A stretch of 64,000 bases of DNA, from positions 4,449,090 to 4,513,089 of the forward strand of contig NZ_CP155729.1 in NCBI RefSeq assembly GCF_039724765.1, given 5' to 3'. Source of the DNA: Sagittula stellata E-37. GTDB taxonomy: Bacteria; Pseudomonadota; Alphaproteobacteria; Rhodobacterales; Rhodobacteraceae. The notes beneath the pieces are model-generated. The model was not told the DNA's origin and searched no databases. It was given only the letters and a program-made list of their open reading frames with translations. Made by a program: the position numbers and the translations under genes. How positions within the stretch are numbered: the first letter of the stretch is position 1; each line of letters starts with the position of its first letter. Below are positions 19,642-27,706 of the stretch, in pieces.

Positions 19642-19670
19642 TTGACCGATGACGTGCCGCACTGTATACA
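19642..19670 (+). promoter_or_regulatory. Candidate sigma-70 promoter of passenger gene 2
   Basis: TTGACC (19642-19647), 17 base spacer, TATACA (19665-19670); predicted start near 19677, 20 bases before the preferred ATG at 19697. This is among the best promoter matches in the window and rules out the upstream ATGs at 19649 and 19670 as translation starts. Confidence 0.6.
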
Positions 19671-19696
19671 TGTCGGAAAATCGAATCGGGGCTGTC

Positions 19697-20185
19697 ATGT
19701 CGAGCATTACCCTCACAAACAAGACCGTTGAAACGTGGAGGGCGGAAGCTGCCTCGCTGCGCGCTCAAATCGCGCACATTGAGCGCAAGATCGCTGCGGC
19801 GGAAGTGCTCCTGACTGATGTTGATGACGCGGCCCACCATGTTGAAAAAACAAGGAGCTCGGACGCCGGGTCCGATATGTCCTTGGTGGATGCAATCCTT
19901 CGGGTTCTTCAAGATATGGGTGGTGGGCCACTTTCCAACGACGAAATCAAGGATTTGCTGCCAACCGTCGGTTTTGACATCAATTCCATGCATCGCAACT
20001 ACTACTACACGGCAACTAAACGCCTCTCTGACCGGGGATCTGTCAGAAAGAATGAGGATGGGACATACTCCCTTCCCAAAGAGAATGAGCCGCCCAAGGG
20101 CGGCTCAGAAGCCGAGGAGATTGCAGCCTCCTCAGAAGCGCACGAACAGGGCAAAGACGGGGACCTGCTCGGCTATCATTCCTGA
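19697..20185 (+). CDS. Passenger protein 2: coiled coil plus winged-helix-like domain
   Basis: A 162-residue protein without a recognised family. It repeats the plan of passenger 1: N-terminal coiled coil (LRAQIAHIERKIAAAEVLL), then a helical domain SLVDAILRVLQDMGGGPLSN followed by a Tyr-rich turn (NYYYTATKRL) and a short wing, ending in an acidic tail. HARE-HTH/restriction-endonuclease-type winged helices are a possible match. The start at 19697 has GGGG 5 bases upstream and is placed by the promoter. A perfect 10 bp hairpin lies inside the coding region (20086-20107). Confidence 0.62.
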   Translation: MSSITLTNKTVETWRAEAASLRAQIAHIERKIAAAEVLLTDVDDAAHHVEKTRSSDAGSDMSLVDAILRVLQDMGGGPLSNDEIKDLLPTVGFDINSMHRNYYYTATKRLSDRGSVRKNEDGTYSLPKENEPPKGGSEAEEIAASSEAHEQGKDGDLLGYHS

Positions 20186-20199
20186 CCCCTCAGGCCAGA

Positions 20200-20221
20200 C
20201 CCGGCACTGGAAGTTGCCGGG
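20200..20221 (+). terminator. Hairpin after passenger gene 2
   Basis: CCCGGCA (20200-20206), loop of 8, TGCCGGG (20215-20221), 15 bases after the stop. No T-run. The following 220 bases up to the transposase stop (20444) hold no gene I can support. Confidence 0.45.
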
Positions 20222-20443
20222 AGTATCATAGGGGGAACCCATGAGGATAACCCCTTCCAGCCGGTGTGCGATGCCGTAGCATGGCTATCCGGGTGCAGCC
20301 CCGTTGGGGGACATTCTACCAACCTGATCCCCTCCACAGGGGTTTCAGAGCAGGCATCGGCGCGGTTTCCACTCCTCGCCGATGTCTGTGCTTTTATCTG
20401 GCTTGGTTGGTTTGGTCAAGATTCTTGTCCAGAATCCATCCTA

Positions 20444-21403
20444 TTAGGCGCGTCGCTGCCAGTATCCACACATCCGCTCGGACTTCCCGCCAAGCGCTGC
20501 GGCACCCGCCGCCATGACAAACTGATATCCATTGGCAACGCGGTTGTTGTCCTCACGCCAAGCCATTTCAGCAGCGTACGCACCGAGGTATGCGCCAGCA
20601 ATATGGTGATGCGTGCCGATCTCAGCGCGGCGAAGGCGGCTAAAGAAGCTCTCGGCTTGGTTAGTGCAGGCGCCGTCCTTGGAGTATGCCTCTTTGTGGT
20701 TGATGCGCTTTATCGGGAACGCAGCTGCCAGACGGTCCCAATGGGACGCCTCATCAGCATGAACCGTTGCGCCGCGCTCGACGGTCCGTGCAACCAATTG
20801 CACGCCCTCTGCTTCGGTCTTGCCAACGCTGGTAACAGTGCGACCGCCACGCTCACGGACAACGACAACAACTTGGCGCTTGCCGGTTTGGTTCTCCAAC
20901 TTGCGACGGTCTTTGCGGTCTTTGCGCTCGTTGGCGGGCTTCACGTACCCACCGAAGTAGGCGCCATCAACCTCAACGTCACCTTTCAGGGCGCCAGCTT
21001 CGCGAGCGTTCTCTATGGCTTCACGAACCTTGTGCAGCAGGACAAACGCAGTCTTGTAGTCAACGGCCAGATCGCGGGACAGTTGAAGGGCGCTGTAGCC
21101 CTTAGCGCCGTTTATGAAGACGGCGATGGCGGCGAGAATGTCGCGGATCGCCAGCTTGCGGCTGTGAAACGTTGTGCCGCTGGTGGCGCTGAACTGCTTG
21201 CCGCAGCCTTTGCACTTCCACACAGGGCGGGTCTTGAGGTCGTAATGCTCGACGCAACCACATTCCGGGCAGATCGGCTCACCATCAGTTTCCGGCCAGC
21301 GCAGGCCTTGGAATGCCTTGCGTGCCTCTTCTTCCGACATGCGCATGATCTTGACCAGCGAGAGGGTCTTGGCTTTCGGAGAGAGGAGGAAGTGCTGGGG
21401 CAT
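20444..21403 (-). CDS. IS1595 family transposase, ISXO2-like
   Basis: A 319-residue DDE-type transposase. N-terminal zinc ribbon: CPECGC and CKGCGKQFSATSGT (four Cys pairs positions intact). The catalytic region runs from VEVDGAYFGGYVK (first Asp) through VHADEASHW (second Asp) to INHKEAYSKDGACTNQAESFFSRLRR, where the family carries an N/E-type third residue. Looks full-length and intact. No separate purine-rich SD precedes the ATG; the AAGGTGA half of the palindrome at 21411-21426 stands 7 bases upstream and may serve. Opposite strand to all four passengers. Confidence 0.92.
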   Translation of the reverse strand: MPQHFLLSPKAKTLSLVKIMRMSEEEARKAFQGLRWPETDGEPICPECGCVEHYDLKTRPVWKCKGCGKQFSATSGTTFHSRKLAIRDILAAIAVFINGAKGYSALQLSRDLAVDYKTAFVLLHKVREAIENAREAGALKGDVEVDGAYFGGYVKPANERKDRKDRRKLENQTGKRQVVVVVRERGGRTVTSVGKTEAEGVQLVARTVERGATVHADEASHWDRLAAAFPIKRINHKEAYSKDGACTNQAESFFSRLRRAEIGTHHHIAGAYLGAYAAEMAWREDNNRVANGYQFVMAAGAAALGGKSERMCGYWQRRA

Positions 21404-21410
21404 CTGGGAA

Positions 21411-21484
21411 TCACCTTATATGGTGACTACGTTATCGCATTGGACAACCGGGCCGTCAACAGTTATTATCACCATATCCGGTGA
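21411..21484. promoter_or_regulatory. Divergent promoter region with two TCACC-N6-GGTGA operators
   Basis: Operators TCACCTTATATGGTGA (21411-21426) and TCACCATATCCGGTGA (21469-21484). Rightward promoter: TTGGAC (21440-21445), 18 base spacer, TATTAT (21464-21469), start near 21476, inside the second operator. Leftward promoter on the minus strand: TTGACG (complement of 21454-21459), 17 base spacer, GATAAC (complement of 21431-21436), start near 21424, inside the first operator. Each operator thus covers one start point, the geometry of a shared repressor. The motif recurs in both terminal repeats. Confidence 0.65.
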
Positions 21485-21499
21485 TTATTGAGGCTAGAT

Positions 21500-21787
21500 A
21501 TGAACGCAATCGGAAAGGTCGAGCGGCGGGCGCCGCCGAAGCCCACCGCTAGGAAGGGCAGCCCTGTCAACGCAGAGTTTGAAGACCGGGCCAAGGAGTT
21601 CTTGCGCGATGCTATGCGCCAGCAAGGCGTAACCATAGAGCAGCTAACCGAAAGGTTGGCCGCGATAGGCGTTGAGATGAGCAAGGGCGGTGTTGCGAAC
21701 AAGATAAGCCGAGGCGGGTTTAGCGCGGCGTTCTTGTTTCAGTGTACGGAAGCTTTAGATCTTGACGTAGAGACAAGCAGGCGATGA
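21500..21787 (+). CDS. DUF6471-type small HTH-like protein (candidate antitoxin)
   Basis: A 95-residue protein. The core FLRDAMRQQGVTIEQLTERLAAIGVEMSKGGVANKISRGGFSAAF (residues about 33-77, read in parts) fits the DUF6471 pattern, which looks like a Cro/C1-type helix-turn-helix ending in KISRG. The basic N-terminus KVERRAPPKPTARKG could contact DNA. The start at 21500 has GAGG 6 bases upstream; a TTG at 21488 is an inferior choice. It lies directly downstream of the paired operators and 12 bases upstream of the PBECR-like gene: the layout of an autoregulated antitoxin. Confidence 0.7.
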   Translation: MNAIGKVERRAPPKPTARKGSPVNAEFEDRAKEFLRDAMRQQGVTIEQLTERLAAIGVEMSKGGVANKISRGGFSAAFLFQCTEALDLDVETSRR

Positions 21788-21799
21788 ATTACGCGCCTT

Positions 21800-22201
21800 A
21801 TGACTTTTACTCTTGAGCACGTTCAGCAGGTTAGGAACGGGCAGCCTAGGCAGGTAGGCGTGCTCCCAGATTCCGTTTGGCGCCAACTATCCTGGCCTTG
21901 CCCTTGGGTGTATTTGGGGCAATCTGGCTTGCGCCACATTGCCGAGAAGCACCCCGACGTAACCGACTTTGATTTGCTCTGGCTACCGCTCGCTATCGCG
22001 AGCGGTGTGGTGGTCCAAGTCGAGAAGAATCCAAGGCAGGTTCTTGTCGGATACTACGCGGACCATGGAAAAAACTATAGGTGTGCTTTGAAGTCAGCAA
22101 AAAACGGCACAGAAGTTTGGGTGGATTCGTTCTACCGGATTAAAGCAAAACAAGTCCGTCAACTGTCGCGACAAGGGCCAATCTTGCGTGCGCACTTGTA
22201 A
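21800..22201 (+). CDS. PBECR-superfamily RNase-like protein (candidate toxin)
   Basis: A 133-residue protein. The pattern GLRHIAEKHPD, then a hydrophobic helix (LLWLPLAIASG), then YRCALKSAKNGTEVWVDSFYRI matches the layout of Barnase-EndoU-ColicinE5/D-RelE-like (PBECR) nucleases, where His, Lys and Ser/Tyr residues form the RNA-cleaving site. The family call is from memory of the motif layout and is tentative. Weak SD; probably translated by coupling to the DUF6471 gene 12 bases upstream. A perfect 8 bp hairpin (21986-22005) lies inside it. Confidence 0.55.
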   Translation: MTFTLEHVQQVRNGQPRQVGVLPDSVWRQLSWPCPWVYLGQSGLRHIAEKHPDVTDFDLLWLPLAIASGVVVQVEKNPRQVLVGYYADHGKNYRCALKSAKNGTEVWVDSFYRIKAKQVRQLSRQGPILRAHL

Positions 22202-22504
22202 GTGCGGACCGCGCCCGAAAGCGCAGCCCGCTACATCAACTGGCGGGCCTGCCAGAACCCGCATACTGCCTCAGTCCTAAGACCTCGCCACGGCAGGCAG
22301 AGTAATCACCGTGTCGCAGTTGATACCTAAAGGTGTACCCTTTCTCTTGCTGGAAATCAAAGCGCCGACTTAGGCAAGTATCTGAGTCCACTTATTGAAT
22401 CTGTTCAAAGGCTTGTGTGAAAGTTGTGGACATGTTGGGAATGGATTTGAAATATTTCGTGAATCCAGTAGCTTAGTGTAGTGGAAAACTTTCTGATGGT
22501 GATG
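22202..22504. other. Non-coding right arm of the IS
   Basis: About 300 bases, AT-rich in its second half, without a convincing gene on either strand. It contains a short palindrome around GGTGTACC (near 22331) and nothing else I can name. Confidence 0.5.
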
Positions 22505-22537
22505 TAACCATATTTGGTGAGTTTGCTCCATAATGCC
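22505..22537 (-). repeat. Right terminal inverted repeat (33 bp)
   Basis: Exact reverse complement of 19086-19118. It includes TAACCATATTTGGTGA (22505-22520), the internal operator-like motif. The tip carries CATAATGCC on the plus strand, placing an outward-facing ATG (22533) in frame with yifB; GGTGA stands 13 bases upstream of it. Confidence 0.95.
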
Positions 22538-23144
22538 GGAGTTCCCGCGCGCCGTGCTGGAAACCCTGCGCCAGCCGGTCGAGACCGGAGAGGTCATGGT
22601 CGCGCGGGCCAACGCCCACATCCGATACCCCTGCCGGTTCCTGCTGGTGGCCGCGGCCAATCCGTGCCGCTGCGGCCATCTGGCGGACGCCGGGCGCGCC
22701 TGCTCAAAGGCCCCGAACTGCGGCGAGGACTACCTGGGGCGCATTTCCGGCCCGATGATGGACCGCTTCGATCTGCGCATCGACGTGCCCGCGGTGGCCT
22801 ATTCCGATCTCGATCTTCCGCCGTCCGGGGACACCTCCGCCCACGTGGCGGCCCGCGTGGCGCAGGCCCGCGCGGTGCAGGAAACGCGGTTCGCCGACTT
22901 TCCGGACCTGCGCACCAATGCCGATGCGGAGGGCAACCTGCTGGAGGGGATCGCCACCCTCGACACGGAAAGCCGGGCGCTCATGACACGGGCCGCCGAT
23001 CGTTTTGGCCTGTCTGCACGCGGCTACCACAGGGTCCTGCGCGTGGCGCGCACCATCGCAGATCTCGACGGTACGGCAGAGGTGCAGCGCCCCCACGTGG
23101 CAGAAGCGCTCAGTTACCGGATGCCGTCGTCGAACGACGCCTGA
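22533..23144 (+). pseudogene. yifB: YifB/ComM-like AAA ATPase, C-terminal fragment
   Basis: C-terminal 203 residues of a YifB/ComM Mg-chelatase-type helicase, normally about 500. Present: PEFPRAVLETLRQPVETGEV, the sensor region FLLVAAANPCRCG with its paired Cys motifs (CRCG...C...C), DRFDLRIDVP, and the C-terminal lid domain RGYHRVLRVARTIADL. Missing: the N-terminal protease-like domain and Walker A/B. Homology begins at the IS boundary; the Met is supplied by the inverted repeat. The 3' end overlaps the convergent hydrolase by 31 bases. Confidence 0.87.
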
Positions 23145-24010
23145 ACGAAGCGCGCCGCGCGTGCCAGCGTGTCGTCCGCTTCCGGGAGCCAGCCCTGAAA
23201 CAGCGGCCAGGCATGCGGCGCCGACGGGTGGACCTCATGCGAGACCTGCGCGCCTGCGGCCTCCAGCCGTCGCGCCATTTCGCCAATCTCGCTGAACAGG
23301 ATTTCCGTGCGGGAAGATGTCAGCCTGACAGGCGGGCACCCCGGGAAATCCGCGTAGAGCGGCGAGGCTCTTGGATCCCGCGGATCGGCACCGGCAAGGA
23401 ACATCTCGGTCAGTTCGGCAACCCTGTCTGCCGGCAAGAGCGGATCGAGCGCGGCGTTGTCGCGCAGCGATGCGCCGGTCATTGCAAGATCCACCCAAGG
23501 GGAAAAGACGACCGCCCCCGCTGGCGCCTCCTGCCGCTGGCACAGCGCCGACAGCAAGGCCAGCGCGATCCCGCCCCCTGCCGAGTCGCCGCCGAGCACC
23601 ACGTCCCGAGGCCGGTAACCGAGCACCGCCAGACGGCGCCACGCAGCCTCGGCCGCGTCGAAGGGGGCCGGAAAAGGCTTGTCCTGCAGCAACGGGTAAT
23701 AGGGCGCCACAACCTCCACCCCCGCCATCCGGGACAGGATGCCCAGCATCGCACGGTGCGTGCGCGGGCTGCCGGCGACGTAGCCGCCTCCGTGGAAATA
23801 GAGGAGGACACGCCGGGGCGCACAAGGCCCGCAGGAGATCCAGAAAAGCCCGCCGGGGCGCTCCTGAAAGCGCAGAAACGGGGGATGAACGGCGACACGC
23901 GACGCGCGTTCCACGCTGCGCGCCGCCTCTTCCGGGTCCTGTGTTCGACCGACCCTGGGCTTGACCAGCAACCGCAGCTGTGCATTCAGCAGCCGCAGCT
24001 GCCAGCTCAT
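23114..24010 (-). CDS. Alpha/beta hydrolase, HSL-type esterase
   Basis: A 298-residue hormone-sensitive-lipase-type esterase. The oxyanion motif [16 protein letters not shown], the nucleophile elbow [11 protein letters not shown], and the C-terminal [11 protein letters not shown]is are in the expected order; the Asp is likely within the SRTEILFSE region. Probably cleaves short-chain acyl esters in the cytoplasm. Start overlaps the gshB stop (ATGA), so they are coupled. Its 3' end overlaps truncated yifB. Confidence 0.87.
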   Translation of the reverse strand: MSWQLRLLNAQLRLLVKPRVGRTQDPEEAARSVERASRVAVHPPFLRFQERPGGLFWISCGPCAPRRVLLYFHGGGYVAGSPRTHRAMLGILSRMAGVEVVAPYYPLLQDKPFPAPFDAAEAAWRRLAVLGYRPRDVVLGGDSAGGGIALALLSALCQRQEAPAGAVVFSPWVDLAMTGASLRDNAALDPLLPADRVAELTEMFLAGADPRDPRASPLYADFPGCPPVRLTSSRTEILFSEIGEMARRLEAAGAQVSHEVHPSAPHAWPLFQGWLPEADDTLARAARFVQASFDDGIR

Positions 24011-24942
24011 GAAACGCGGGCTTCGATCGCCTGCCAGATCCGCTCCGCGACGTTGATCCCGTCAAAGCGCTCCAGCTCCTGGATGCCCGTCGGCGAGGTT
24101 ACGTTGATCTCGGTCAGCCAGTAACCGATCACGTCGATCCCAACGAAGATCTGGCCGTTCTCCCGGAGGGTCGGCCCGATCGCTGCACAGATCTCGCGGT
24201 CACGGTCGGTCAGTTCGACCTTTTCCGGGCGCCCGCCGACGTGCATGTTGGAGCGCACCTCGCCCTCCGCGGGAACGCGATTGATCGCGCCGACCGGCTC
24301 ACCATCGACAAGGATCACCCTCTTGTCGCCCTTCGACACCGCCGGCAGGTACTTCTGAACGATCAACGGCTCCCGCGAGAAACCTGTGAACAGTTCATGC
24401 AGAGAGCTCAGGTTGCGGTCGTCGGCTGTCAGGCGGAACACGCCGGCACCGCCGTTGCCGTAGAGAGGCTTGAGGATGATGTCGCCGTGCTTTGCACGGA
24501 AGCGCTTGATCGCTGCGAGGTCGCGGGCGATCATTGTCGGGGGCGTCAGGTCCTGAAACTTCAGAACCAGCAGCTTTTCGGGGAAGTTGCGCACCCAGAA
24601 CGGATCGTTGACGACGAGGGTCTCCCCTTTCAGCCAGTCAAGCAGGTGGGTGGTGGTGATGTAGTGCATGTCGAACGGCGGATCCTGACGCAGCCAGACC
24701 ACGTCCATTTCGGCAAGATCGACGGTCAACCGCTCGCCGAGAATGGCCGGCGCGCCCTCGACACGCTGGACAGTCATCCAATGGCCGGTCGCGGTGATGC
24801 GGCCTTCGTCAAAGGCCAGTTGATCCGGTCCGTAATAGAACAGCTCATGTCCGCGCGCCTGAGCTTCCTCGGCGATGCGGAATGTACTGTCGGCTTTGAT
24901 GTCCACCCCGAGGATCGGGTCCATCTGGAAGGCGATTTTCAT
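24007..24942 (-). CDS. gshB: Glutathione synthetase
   Basis: Joins gamma-glutamylcysteine and glycine with ATP. 311 residues from [10 protein letters not shown], the family's usual start and length; an upstream in-frame Met is rejected. ATP-grasp features: [48 protein letters not shown] (read in parts), and the C-terminal [19 protein letters not shown] binding motif. Start codon 76 bases downstream of yraN on the same strand. Confidence 0.95.
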   Translation of the reverse strand: MKIAFQMDPILGVDIKADSTFRIAEEAQARGHELFYYGPDQLAFDEGRITATGHWMTVQRVEGAPAILGERLTVDLAEMDVVWLRQDPPFDMHYITTTHLLDWLKGETLVVNDPFWVRNFPEKLLVLKFQDLTPPTMIARDLAAIKRFRAKHGDIILKPLYGNGGAGVFRLTADDRNLSSLHELFTGFSREPLIVQKYLPAVSKGDKRVILVDGEPVGAINRVPAEGEVRSNMHVGGRPEKVELTDRDREICAAIGPTLRENGQIFVGIDVIGYWLTEINVTSPTGIQELERFDGINVAERIWQAIEARVS

Positions 24943-25018
24943 GGCTTTACCCTGGCAGTTCGCCCCATAGATGACCCATGGGCGCGCCAGAGGCAATGCA
25001 CCGACGATGTGCGCAATG

Positions 25019-25498
25019 CTAGCAGTGGCCGATTGCGTTCTCGATCACCCGGATCTGCCCGTACACGTCGACCATCGCGAGATCGAAGCGGACATCTGTA
25101 AGCGACCCAAGCGGCTGCGTTCCAAGAAACTCCTCCGCCGCGCTGATGATCCGGTTCATCTGCCGGCGCGACAACCGTTCGGCCGCGTGCCGGAACGACC
25201 GGCTTTTCTTGACTTCGACGAAGATCAGGCCGTCGCCGTCCCGGACGATAAGGTCGATTTCGCCACCCTGCCCACGCCACCGCCGACGGGCCAGGGGGAA
25301 TCCGCGCCGTTCGTAGTCCTGTGCAACGCGCAATTCTGCCGATGCCCCGGCCTCGTAACCGATGCGCCCCGCATCCTTCTTGGCGCGTCGCGCCGCATCG
25401 GGTTCCGGCTGCGCAACCGGCCGGTCGGGCGGCGCCGGCGCGCACCAGTCCCAGAGCGACATCTGCCTCATGTCTTCCGTCTGTGCACGTTGAGCCAT
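25019..25498 (-). CDS. yraN: YraN family protein (UPF0102)
   Basis: A 159-residue protein with a Holliday-junction-resolvase-like nuclease fold. [24 protein letters not shown] carries the E-I-D...E-V-K metal site. Biochemical role unproven in this group. The N-terminal 35 residues are Pro/Ala-rich and poorly conserved, so the real start may be internal. Located between rsmI and gshB, the common order in alphaproteobacteria. Confidence 0.9.
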   Translation of the reverse strand: MAQRAQTEDMRQMSLWDWCAPAPPDRPVAQPEPDAARRAKKDAGRIGYEAGASAELRVAQDYERRGFPLARRRWRGQGGEIDLIVRDGDGLIFVEVKKSRSFRHAAERLSRRQMNRIISAAEEFLGTQPLGSLTDVRFDLAMVDVYGQIRVIENAIGHC

Positions 25499-25535
25499 TC
25501 AGTTCGTCCTTCGCCGACAGGCAGGAACAGCCGCC

Positions 25536-26426
25536 TCAGTCGCCAGTCCCGTTTGACCGTTCTTTCGCCAATCGCATCGCCATCTGGTAGACGGGCCTGC
25601 GTTTCACACCGAACCGGGTAGAGACATAGTCGGCCGCGTCCCGCACGGTCATCGTCTCCAGCGCCGCGTTCACTTCCTGTTCTATGTCGATTTCCCTAAT
25701 GTTTCCTGAATCGCCTTTGCCTATCACCACGACGATCTCGCCGCGGGCGGCCGTCCCCGCGTAGTGGTCTGCGAGCTCGGACAAGACCCCCCGGCGGATT
25801 TCCTCGAACTTCTTCGTCAACTCCCGGCACACGGCAGCCGGACGGTCGCCGAGCCGATCCGCGGCATCGGCCAGCATCGCGGCCACCCTTTTGGGCGATT
25901 CATAGAACACCAGCGTCGCGGCGACGCCCGTCAGCTCGTCCAGAGCCTTGCGACGCGCCGCACCGGCGTTTGGCAGGAAGCCCAGGAACATGAACCTGTC
26001 GGTCGGCAGTCCCGCCAGTGTCAGCGCGGTTATCGCAGCCGACGCTCCGGGCGCCGTGGTGACCGCCAGCCCTGCCTCCGCGGCCTCTCGCGCAAGGTCG
26101 AACCCCGGATCGGACACCATCGGCGTTCCAGCTTCAGACGCATAGGCAACCGCCTTGCCGGCGGCGATTTCGTCCAGCACCCGCTGACGCGTCCGCTCTC
26201 CACTGTGATCGTGGTAGGCAAGAAGTTGCCGCTCGCCCAGGGCGATGCCGTGAATGTCCATGAGGTGCCGCAAGGAGCGCGTATCCTCCGCCACCAGCAC
26301 CTCTGCATCGCGCAGGACATCAAGTGCCCTAAGGGTAATGTCGCGTGCGTTCCCGATCGGCACGGCCACAAGGTAAAGGCCAGCGGCCAATTTGCCGCCG
26401 ATCCCCGGCTTCTCCGGATAAGTCAC
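25536..26426 (-). CDS. rsmI: 16S rRNA (cytidine(1402)-2'-O)-methyltransferase
   Basis: SAM-dependent methyltransferase acting on C1402 of 16S rRNA. The protein is 296 residues from the GTG at 26426 (VTYPEKPG); a longer upstream frame is unsupported. Landmarks: GLYLVAVPIGNARDITLRAL, VLVAEDTRSLRHL, YASEAGTPMVSDPGF, PGASAAITALTLAGLPTD and VFYESPKRVAAML. Divergent from the LppC-like gene across 86 bases. Confidence 0.95.
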   Translation of the reverse strand: MTYPEKPGIGGKLAAGLYLVAVPIGNARDITLRALDVLRDAEVLVAEDTRSLRHLMDIHGIALGERQLLAYHDHSGERTRQRVLDEIAAGKAVAYASEAGTPMVSDPGFDLAREAAEAGLAVTTAPGASAAITALTLAGLPTDRFMFLGFLPNAGAARRKALDELTGVAATLVFYESPKRVAAMLADAADRLGDRPAAVCRELTKKFEEIRRGVLSELADHYAGTAARGEIVVVIGKGDSGNIREIDIEQEVNAALETMTVRDAADYVSTRFGVKRRPVYQMAMRLAKERSNGTGD

Positions 26427-26512
26427 TGGCCCCGCCTTTCGTGCTCGCCTATGATCGCGTCCAACCCGTGCGGGCCACTCACCCCACACCAAGACACGAC
26501 GAGGGAGTCTCC

Positions 26513-27706
26513 ATGTTCACCGTTTTGCCCCGCCTCCGCAAGGCGTTGCGCCCGCTTGCCGCACTGACCGCGGCGGCCCTGCTGTCCGCCTGCGACCCGA
26601 CGATGGTCGGCGGCCTAGGCGGGTCCGGCGCCAGTTCCGGCGGCCCAACCATCGACGCAAGCGCCCCGATTCCCGTAGCGCTGCTGGTGCCCAAATCCGA
26701 CTCCGGCGCCGGTCCGGTCGCCGCGTCGCTGGAAAATGCCGCACGCCTGGCGATCCAGGAACAAAGCGGCGTCCAGATCGACCTGCGGGTCTATGACACC
26801 GCCGGGCAGTCCGCGCAGGCCGCCGCTCAGGCCCAGAAGGCCGTGGACGACGGCGCGAAGATCATTCTGGGCCCGCTGTTCTCCGAAGCGGCCAATGCCG
26901 CCGGCGCCGCGGTCGCCGACGACGGCGTGAACGTCCTGAGCTTTTCGAACACCACCGCCATCGCCGGAGGCAACGTCTTCATCCTTGGCCCGACCTTCGC
27001 CAATACGGCGGACCGCCTGCTGGCGCATGCCCGCAAACGGGGCAAGAAAAGCATCGTCATCGTCTACTCCGACGACGTGCCAGGCCAGTTCGGCAAGATC
27101 GCCATCGAGCAGGCCGCCACCTCGAACGGCATCCGCGTCGTCGCAGCAGAGCCCTACTCTCTGTCCATCGAGGGTGTCGCAGCCGCGGCCCAGCGTGCCG
27201 GCGCCACGGTGAAGTCCGGTGCCGCCGATACGGTGTTCATCACCACCGATGCGACCAACGCCGCCATGCCGATGCTGCTCAACCAGCTGCCGGAAAACGG
27301 CGTCGCGCCGGGCCAGATCCAATACGTCGGCCTGACACGCTGGGATGTGCGCCCGGACCTTTTCTCTCTGGCAGGCGCGCAGGGCGCATGGTTCGCCATT
27401 CCTGACACGCAGCGCCAAGAGGCCTTCAACCAGCGTTACGCCACCACCTTCGGGGCGGCTCCGCATCCGCTGGCGGGGCTGGCCTATGACGGGATTTCCG
27501 CCGTAGCGCTTCTGGCAAAGCGAGGCAGAAGCGACGCATTGACCGGAAAATCCCTCACATCTTCTGGCTTTACGGGCACCGGCGGTGTATTCCGGCTGCT
27601 CAAAGACGGCACGAACGAGCGTGCGCTTGCCGTCGCGACAGTGCAAAATAACCAGATGGTGATCCTTGACCCTGCCCCCAGTAACATCTCAGGCGCAGGC
27701 TTCTGA
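26513..27706 (+). CDS. LppC/LpoA-like penicillin-binding protein activator, lipoprotein
   Basis: A 397-residue lipoprotein with a periplasmic-binding-protein fold. The signal peptide ends in the lipobox LLSAC. The body (PIPVALLVPKSDSGAGPVAASLENAARLA, read in parts) matches the LppC/LpoA family, which activates PBP1A in enterobacteria; here it lacks the TPR N-domain of LpoA. Start at 26513 with GAGGGAG upstream. Its end overlaps the glnD start by 41 bases. Confidence 0.88.
   Translation: MFTVLPRLRKALRPLAALTAAALLSACDPTMVGGLGGSGASSGGPTIDASAPIPVALLVPKSDSGAGPVAASLENAARLAIQEQSGVQIDLRVYDTAGQSAQAAAQAQKAVDDGAKIILGPLFSEAANAAGAAVADDGVNVLSFSNTTAIAGGNVFILGPTFANTADRLLAHARKRGKKSIVIVYSDDVPGQFGKIAIEQAATSNGIRVVAAEPYSLSIEGVAAAAQRAGATVKSGAADTVFITTDATNAAMPMLLNQLPENGVAPGQIQYVGLTRWDVRPDLFSLAGAQGAWFAIPDTQRQEAFNQRYATTFGAAPHPLAGLAYDGISAVALLAKRGRSDALTGKSLTSSGFTGTGGVFRLLKDGTNERALAVATVQNNQMVILDPAPSNISGAGF

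Larger units (their letters stand above)
19086..22537. mobile_element. IS1595-like (ISXO2-type transposase) element with four passenger genes, 3452 bp
   Basis: Bounded by perfect 33 bp inverted repeats starting GGCATTATGG (one flanking base on each side extends the match to 34). It encodes an ISXO2-type transposase on the minus strand and four small genes on the plus strand: two coiled-coil/winged-helix-like proteins to the left, a DUF6471 and a PBECR-like protein to the right. Base composition is visibly more AT-rich than the flanks. The 8 bases outside each end (AGAAATAC and GGAGTTCC) differ, so no target duplication, although IS1595 elements normally make 8 bp ones. Subgroups of IS1595 are known to carry passenger genes. 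Confidence 0.9.

Noticed and set aside
20264..21484. 406-codon plus-strand frame across the transposase
   Set aside because: Antisense of the transposase, whose zinc ribbon and catalytic motifs are clear.
23114..23144. 31-base convergent gene overlap, also seen at 63018-63048
   Set aside because: Equal lengths appear coincidental; the sequences are unrelated and convergent overlaps are common in compact genomes.
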